A stretch of DNA of 10,881 bases from Candidatus Bathyarchaeota archaeon. GTDB taxonomy: Archaea; Thermoproteota; Bathyarchaeia; Bathyarchaeales; Bathyarchaeaceae. A model generated the notes under the pieces. It searched no databases and was not told where the DNA came from. It saw only the letters and a list, made by a program, of their open reading frames with translations. Both the position numbers and the translations under genes were made by a program. This document shows, in pieces, positions 7,163 through 10,881 of the stretch (position 1 is the first letter of the stretch; each line of letters begins with the position of its first letter). The DNA lies in contig CP070828.1 in assembly GCA_020344715.1 (NCBI GenBank), positions 83,938 through 94,818 of the forward strand, in the 5' to 3' direction.

Positions 7163-7167
7163 CCTCC
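7163..7167 (-). promoter_or_regulatory. Ribosome binding site that decides the rps3ae TTG start
   Basis: GGAGG six bases before TTG 7156. It overlaps an out-of-the-way ATGG but gives an ideal spacing for the TTG, trimming eleven non-conserved residues from the longest open frame. Confidence 0.75.
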
Positions 7168-7194
7168 ATTGTGACGGAGAAATTAGCATAGAAG

Positions 7195-7207
7195 TATTAA
7201 AAGGTTT
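7195..7207 (-). promoter_or_regulatory. BRE/TATA promoter of rps3ae
   Basis: On the minus strand AAACC followed by TTTTAATA forms a good archaeal BRE plus TATA box. Transcription starting about 25 bases from the box centre would begin near 7172-7175, leaving a leader of some 15-20 bases that holds the GGAGG of rps3ae. It gives rps3ae and the nucleotidyltransferase gene a start independent of the rps15 promoter. Confidence 0.65.
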
Positions 7208-7251
7208 ATCGTTTCAGACTAGCTCAAGGAAGCTTTTTGTCATCACCCAGA

Positions 7252-7289
7252 TAGTTGCAGTGCAACCTAGTTGCAAATAGGTTTACAAC
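7252..7289. repeat. Cluster of TTGCA motifs between serS and rps3ae
   Basis: TAGTTGCA occurs twice in direct orientation (7252-7259 and 7268-7275, 16-base period), with TGCAAC between them at 7261-7266 and a degenerate inverted copy (TTTACAACT) at 7282-7290. The first copy plus the inverted one make TTGCA-G-TGCAA. The cluster lies about 50-90 bases upstream of the rps3ae TATA box. An operator, activator site or serS 3' end structure is possible. Confidence 0.4.
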
Positions 7290-7293
7290 TGGT

Positions 7294-8580
7294 TCATCTG
7301 GGTCGTATTCTTTCGGTTCCCTTCATATATGTCCGCAGAACTTCAGGAATTACTACCGAGCCGTCTTTCTGCTGGTAGTTTCCTAGAATTGCCACCATTG
7401 TTCTTCCTGTGGCTAGGGCTGTTGAGTTAAGGGTGTGAACAAAACCTTTTGTCGGGGCGCCTTCTTTTTCTCTATATTTTATGTTTAATCTTCGCGCTTG
7501 GTAGTCTGTGCAGTTGCTGCAAGAGATTATTTCGCGGTATTTGTTTTGCGCCGGCATCCAAGTTTCAATGTCGTATTTCTTTGCAGCTACTGTTCCGATG
7601 TCGCCAGTGCAGACATTGACGACTTGATGTGGCAGACCGAGTTTCTGAACCAGTTCCTCGGCATTTCCTATTAGTTCTTCATGCATGGTCCATGAATCTT
7701 CAGGCGTGCATAGAATGAACTGCTCAACCTTGTTGAATTGGTGAGTTCTAAATATTCCTCGTGTGTCTTTTCCATGGGCGCCAGCCTCTTTTCTGAAGTT
7801 TGCACTGATTCCGACGTATTTTAGTGGCAGGTCTTGGGCGTCGAGAACTTCATCCATAAACATTGCTGCTATTGGATGTTCAGACGTGGCTATCAAATAG
7901 AGATCTTCGTCTTGAACCTTGTACAGCATTTCTTCAAAATCGCTTAGGGCAGTTACACCCTCGTAGGGTCTTCGCCTCATCATGAAGGGAGGCTCAATTG
8001 GGATGTATCCCTTCCTTACTAGCTCGTTGAGGGTAAATTCTATTAGCGCCAAGTCAAGCGAGACACCCTCGTTCTTCAAGTAGTAAAATCGCGCTCCTGA
8101 AACCTTGCTTGCCCTTTCAACATCCATTATGTCCAAGCCAACAGCTAAGTCAATATGATCCTTCACCGGAAAATCGAATCTCGGCATTTCTCCCCATTCT
8201 CGTATTGGAACATTGTCTTCTTCGCTTTCGCCAAGAGGCACCGACTCATGGAGAAGGTTGGGAAGCCTCATCAATATGTAATCAATCTTCTCCTTGTCTT
8301 CCTTCACGCTTTTCTCTACTTTCTCTATTTGCCGTTCAATTTCGCGTGCTTCCTTAATTTTTTGAGCAGTATCTTTGCCGGCTTTCTTTAACTCAGCAAT
8401 TTTGGCGTTTGCCAGGTTCATTTTATGTCTAAGCTCGTTTAGACCAGTCAGCTGTTCTCTCCATTTCTTGTCGTGTTGGATCAGCTCATCTAGCATTTCG
8501 AGCTTTTCGGGGTCTCTTCTCTTTTTCAGGTTTCCTTCAACGACATCTGGATGTTCTCGAATGAATCTGATGTCGAGCAT
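7294..8580 (-). CDS. serS: Seryl-tRNA synthetase, conventional class II type
   Basis: Charges tRNA-Ser (and tRNA-Sec where present) with serine, using ATP, in the cytosol. The 428-residue length is typical. Residues about 27-105 are the long antiparallel coiled coil that grips the tRNA variable arm. The class II core follows: TSEHP at 232-236, motif 2 FRKEAGAHGKDTRGIFRTHQF at 262-282, the Ser/ATP region around ISCSNCTDYQARR (352-364), and motif 3 with NSTALATGRTMVAILGNYQ at 385-403. This is the common bacterial/eukaryotic/archaeal form, not the rare SerRS of some methanogens. The ATG at 8580 gives the canonical MLDIRFIREHPD start; only a weak AAGGCG lies upstream. It sits 72 bases after the pcc1 stop, between pcc1 and rps3ae, probably read through from upstream, though a TATA-like TATAGA about 45 bases before the ATG could add a local start. 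Confidence 0.97.
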   Translation of the reverse strand: MLDIRFIREHPDVVEGNLKKRRDPEKLEMLDELIQHDKKWREQLTGLNELRHKMNLANAKIAELKKAGKDTAQKIKEAREIERQIEKVEKSVKEDKEKIDYILMRLPNLLHESVPLGESEEDNVPIREWGEMPRFDFPVKDHIDLAVGLDIMDVERASKVSGARFYYLKNEGVSLDLALIEFTLNELVRKGYIPIEPPFMMRRRPYEGVTALSDFEEMLYKVQDEDLYLIATSEHPIAAMFMDEVLDAQDLPLKYVGISANFRKEAGAHGKDTRGIFRTHQFNKVEQFILCTPEDSWTMHEELIGNAEELVQKLGLPHQVVNVCTGDIGTVAAKKYDIETWMPAQNKYREIISCSNCTDYQARRLNIKYREKEGAPTKGFVHTLNSTALATGRTMVAILGNYQQKDGSVVIPEVLRTYMKGTERIRPR

Positions 8581-8652
8581 GTTTGACGCCTTGGATAGTT
8601 CATGGAACTCTATTGTGTAATCTATACGTAGTGAATCTACAAATAGGATACT

Positions 8653-8913
8653 TTAAATTATTCGCAGTTTCTTGTCTTTCACGGTGGAAAAGGCTTTTTC
8701 AGCAACCGAAACACATGCTAGAAGGTCATCTATTGTTGAGATGAAGGTTTGTAGTCGGGTCTTACAGTCTATCTGAGTGAGCACTTCGTTTTTTTTCCTT
8801 GTTGTTCTTACATATAAGCCAGGTGGTACTTTTGCGTTGTCAGGTGAAACCGCATCCGCAACGGCCTCTGCTTCCTCTACAACTCTATACGTAAGAATGA
8901 TTTCAGCCTTCAA
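8653..8913 (-). CDS. pcc1: KEOPS complex subunit Pcc1
   Basis: The small dimerising subunit of KEOPS, which with Kae1, Bud32 and Cgi121 makes N6-threonylcarbamoyladenosine (t6A) at position 37 of ANN-decoding tRNAs. Pcc1 bridges Kae1 units and helps bind tRNA. The 86-residue sequence fits the family: a first beta strand KAEIILTYRV, the helix EEAEAVADAVSPDN, the strand VRTTRKKNEVLTQIDCK, and a long C-terminal helix RLQTFISTIDDLLACVSVAEKAF. The longest frame reaches an ATG at 8943, but TTG 8913 is preferred because GGAGGGG lies seven bases before it and the product then begins MKAEI, as Pcc1 proteins usually do. It overlaps the end of recJ by 11 bases, with its ribosome binding site inside recJ, so the two are translationally coupled. 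Confidence 0.9.
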   Translation of the reverse strand: MKAEIILTYRVVEEAEAVADAVSPDNAKVPPGLYVRTTRKKNEVLTQIDCKTRLQTFISTIDDLLACVSVAEKAFSTVKDKKLRII

Positions 8914-10366
8914 TCGGCTTCCCCTCCAGTTGTTGCTTGACAAGTCTATTTACAAGTTTAATGAACGCATCGACGTTCTTGACCGGCACCTGCGCACCAG
9001 CTGCGATATTATGTCCTCCGCCTCTGCACGAGTATTTCTCAGCCGCAATCTTCAAGATTTCACCCAGGTTTAACCCTTTTTCTACAAGCAGGTCGATCGT
9101 TCTGGCTGAAAATTTCGCGAATTCCTCCCCTTGAATAGCTGAATATGCTATCAGAGGTTTCTCAAGGTTGGGTATGTTGGTTGACAGAAGAGACGATATG
9201 GTTCCAATCATCTTGTCGTCGATCATCCCTTGACCGTGCGCTACGTATATGTTGGTCAACTCTTCTATGCGTCCGGGTTTCTCAGTTAGCCAGCTGAGGT
9301 ACTTCGTAATTGTTCTCCGATATTCATCTAGCACTTTACCAGCTTCTTCTAGTGCGGCGCTCCTATCTCCCATGCAGATGGAGACTCCCACACCGGCTCT
9401 GCCCATCCGTCCGGTGGAGTTAAGCAAAACGGAAAACTCTCGGGCATCTCTAAGCGGCGTCCAAGGTTCTTCATGGCTCAGCGTGTAAACACGCCCAATC
9501 AAATTCAGTGCAATATTACCGGAAAGCCCCTTTGAAGCGAAATGATCTGCCAAAGCTGAACATAGCTTCTTTTTCTCTTCTTCTGAAAGATCTCGTAGCA
9601 CACGCCATCGGTCTCCCTTTTTAGGGGTTATCCCTATTCGCGCCAGAAAAGCTACGCTTCGGTCTTCCTGACCGCTCAGGTCGGGAATAAAAGGAACAGT
9701 TGTATAGGCTAACGCCTTGTGGATGGGGCGAGTTTCTCTGCCAAAAAGCATAAGGTCGGTTTCAGTTTGAAGGTTCCCTGCAGTCTCCGCGTCTTCAACT
9801 ATTATTTCGTTGGCTCCTCCAAGTGCCCTTGATTCGTATTTGTCTTGCATGTCTCCAAGAGCCCCTATGACTGCGATTTGAGCTAGATCGATGTTGACCT
9901 CGTTGAGAGCCTTGGCCACAAGATATGCTACTCCAGCACCGCTAAGATCTCGCGAGCCGTCTATTCCGTGAAGGTGAGGATTAACGTGAACGAATTCTGG
10001 ATTGGCCTCTTCTGTAGTTTGATGATGGTCCAGTATGATCAGGTGGTTGTCAGCAAGCTGAGCGTTCAATATGTCGAGGTTGCCACTTCCAAGATCTGTA
10101 AAAACGGTCAGCGCTGGTTTGTCTGCAGCAATGCTGTCTATATTTTTCTCATCGAGCCATCTCTCAATTCGAATGCGAAAAGACGCACCTAATCTCGCAA
10201 GAGCTTTTCCGACTATACCAGCTCCAGCTAAGCCATCTGCGTCCAAGTGCGAAACAACATGAACCAACTTGTGGCTTTCCACGGTTTCGAGAATCAGATC
10301 TGCAGCTTGTTTGGCGCTGTTATGAAGAGAGTCAAACTGCTCCTTACTAACGGCCTCATCAGGCAT
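8903..10366 (-). CDS. recJ: Archaeal RecJ-like DHH/DHHA1 single-strand nuclease
   Basis: A 487-residue metal-dependent phosphoesterase of the DHH family. Archaeal members digest single-stranded DNA or RNA, and some (GAN) bind GINS and the replicative helicase. All catalytic motifs are intact: HLDADG at 40-45 (motif I), FTDLGSG at 89-95 (motif II), LDHHQ at 112-116 (the DHH motif) and GALGDMQDK at 168-176 (motif IV). The C-terminal DHHA1 substrate-binding domain carries RGGGHNIAAGA at 448-458. The ATG at 10366 follows the rps15 stop by only eight bases; the upstream Shine-Dalgarno is weak, so translation may depend on coupling with rps15. The 3' end overlaps pcc1. Whether this copy acts in replication, repair or RNA turnover cannot be told from sequence; the cluster with ribosomal protein and KEOPS genes is conserved in archaea and probably reflects shared expression. 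Confidence 0.93.
   Translation of the reverse strand: MPDEAVSKEQFDSLHNSAKQAADLILETVESHKLVHVVSHLDADGLAGAGIVGKALARLGASFRIRIERWLDEKNIDSIAADKPALTVFTDLGSGNLDILNAQLADNHLIILDHHQTTEEANPEFVHVNPHLHGIDGSRDLSGAGVAYLVAKALNEVNIDLAQIAVIGALGDMQDKYESRALGGANEIIVEDAETAGNLQTETDLMLFGRETRPIHKALAYTTVPFIPDLSGQEDRSVAFLARIGITPKKGDRWRVLRDLSEEEKKKLCSALADHFASKGLSGNIALNLIGRVYTLSHEEPWTPLRDAREFSVLLNSTGRMGRAGVGVSICMGDRSAALEEAGKVLDEYRRTITKYLSWLTEKPGRIEELTNIYVAHGQGMIDDKMIGTISSLLSTNIPNLEKPLIAYSAIQGEEFAKFSARTIDLLVEKGLNLGEILKIAAEKYSCRGGGHNIAAGAQVPVKNVDAFIKLVNRLVKQQLEGKPIEG
8921..8927 (-). promoter_or_regulatory. Ribosome binding site that decides the pcc1 TTG start
   Basis: GGAGGGG within the last codons of recJ, seven bases before TTG 8913. 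It trims ten residues from the longest frame and fits coupling with recJ. Confidence 0.7.
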
Positions 10367-10374
10367 GAAAAACC

Positions 10375-10815
10375 CTATTTGATGAATGCTGTTCGAGCTT
10401 CATATTCCCAATCGGGTGGAAGTATGTTTTCTCGTTTGTAATATCGTGAAAGCTTGTAAATTTTTGATTCGATAAGTTGAAGCGCCCGTTTGTTTGGCAG
10501 ATCTTTCTTGTTCTTCTCAAGATGAACATAAAGGCGACCCGCCTTCTTCAACAAGCTTTCTAGGTCTTCCGGCAGAGAAGGAACAAGTTCAGCATCTCTT
10601 AGGATTTGCGTTATCGTCTTTCCCATAATGGGCTTGACTAGGGGTATGCCGTATTGGTCGCGAAGGATCGTTCCTATTTTGCTGGGATTGTGACCTTCCT
10701 TGGCAAATTTGATCACTAATGCCTCCACTTCTTCGGTGGTGTACCTACACCATGCAGGCGGTCTTTTGCTTACAGGTCGGATTGAGTGGGATGTTCCTTT
10801 TTCGGTTTTTGGCAA
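10375..10815 (-). CDS. rps15: Small-subunit ribosomal protein uS15
   Basis: Primary 16S rRNA-binding protein of the 30S platform. The 146-residue length and the first 80 or so residues mark the archaeal/eukaryotic form: SIRPVSKRPPAWCRYTTEEVE at the start, then GHNPSKIGTILRDQYGIP and VKPIMGKTITQIL. The S15 core follows in the C-terminal half, with PEDLESLLKKAGRLYVHLEKNKKDLPNKRALQLIESKIYKLSRYYKR and a PPDWEYE end. The start is TTG at 10815, with GGAGG seven bases upstream and a TATA box about 45 bases upstream; no ATG is in frame. It is the promoter-proximal gene of the cluster and runs straight into recJ. Confidence 0.96.
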   Translation of the reverse strand: MPKTEKGTSHSIRPVSKRPPAWCRYTTEEVEALVIKFAKEGHNPSKIGTILRDQYGIPLVKPIMGKTITQILRDAELVPSLPEDLESLLKKAGRLYVHLEKNKKDLPNKRALQLIESKIYKLSRYYKRENILPPDWEYEARTAFIK

Positions 10816-10822
10816 GTTTCGT

Positions 10823-10827
10823 CCTCC
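10823..10827 (-). promoter_or_regulatory. Ribosome binding site of rps15 (TTG start)
   Basis: GGAGG seven bases before TTG 10815, ideally spaced. It supports TTG as the initiator since no in-frame ATG exists upstream of the conserved N-terminus. Confidence 0.75.
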
Positions 10828-10857
10828 GTAGACTTCTTAAGAGCGAAGCCTCACCCG

Positions 10858-10870
10858 TATTTAAAACCTT
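10858..10870 (-). promoter_or_regulatory. BRE/TATA promoter of the rps15-recJ-pcc1 cluster
   Basis: On the minus strand AAGG followed by TTTTAAATA gives a strong archaeal BRE/TATA. Initiation about 25 bases downstream (near 10837) leaves a leader of about 22 bases with the GGAGG of rps15. The sequence resembles the rps3ae promoter (AAACCTTTTAATA), so both may respond to the same general factors. Confidence 0.7.
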
Positions 10871-10881
10871 TGTTATATGTA

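Noticed and set aside
7214..7246. C/D-box sRNA-like pair on the minus strand (GTGATGA, then CTGA 22 bases later) before rps3ae
   Set aside because: The interval is too short for two guides, and no convincing D' and C' boxes lie between; it also abuts the rps3ae promoter.
1..10881. A defence island, CRISPR array, prophage or insertion sequence
   Set aside because: No repeat-spacer pattern, transposase, integrase, nuclease-toxin pair or terminal inverted repeats were seen; the genes are mainly housekeeping.

Overview
The window reads as a stretch of archaeal chromosome with moderate GC. The markers are a uS15 protein with the archaeal/eukaryotic N-terminal extension, ribosomal protein eS1 (S3Ae), the KEOPS subunit Pcc1, an archaeal DHH/RecJ nuclease, a DUF2095-like protein, and BRE/TATA-type promoters. 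SerRS is the ordinary class II form, not the rare methanogen form. An uncultured Thermoproteota or Bathyarchaeia-like lineage fits, but the lineage is inference and cannot be fixed from this sequence alone.

Layout. (1) Positions 1-2234, plus strand: the 3' three quarters of a glutamine-dependent asparagine synthetase, cut by the window edge, overlaps by ATGA a histone-deacetylase-fold gene that carries one single-base frameshift. (2) 2235-2479: a gap with a short palindrome and a doubtful minus-strand reading frame. (3) 2480-4360, minus: a large surface protein with an N-terminal membrane/signal segment, a sequon-rich ectodomain, a second transmembrane helix and a basic coiled-coil cytosolic tail. 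(4) 4501-5256, plus, divergent from it: a QueG-family double [4Fe-4S] protein that appears to lack the QueG catalytic aspartate. (5) 5406-5750, minus: a small DUF2095-like protein. (6) 5892-10815, minus, read from right to left: rps15, recJ, pcc1, serS, rps3ae and a nucleotidyltransferase.

The right half is an information-processing cluster. It brings together two small-subunit ribosomal proteins, a single-strand nuclease of the replication/repair machinery, a subunit of the t6A tRNA-modification complex and a tRNA synthetase. The rps15, recJ, pcc1, rps3ae order is a familiar archaeal arrangement; serS lies between pcc1 and rps3ae here. Strong TATA boxes precede rps15 and rps3ae, so the cluster probably has at least two transcription starts. 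Four of its six genes (rps15, pcc1, rps3ae, nucleotidyltransferase) are best read as starting at TTG with a well-placed Shine-Dalgarno sequence.

I see no CRISPR array, insertion sequence, tRNA or rRNA gene. Most of the window is housekeeping. The items most worth a second look are the frameshifted deacetylase, the uncharacterised surface protein, the altered QueG-like protein, the unassigned nucleotidyltransferase and the consistent TTG-start pattern.
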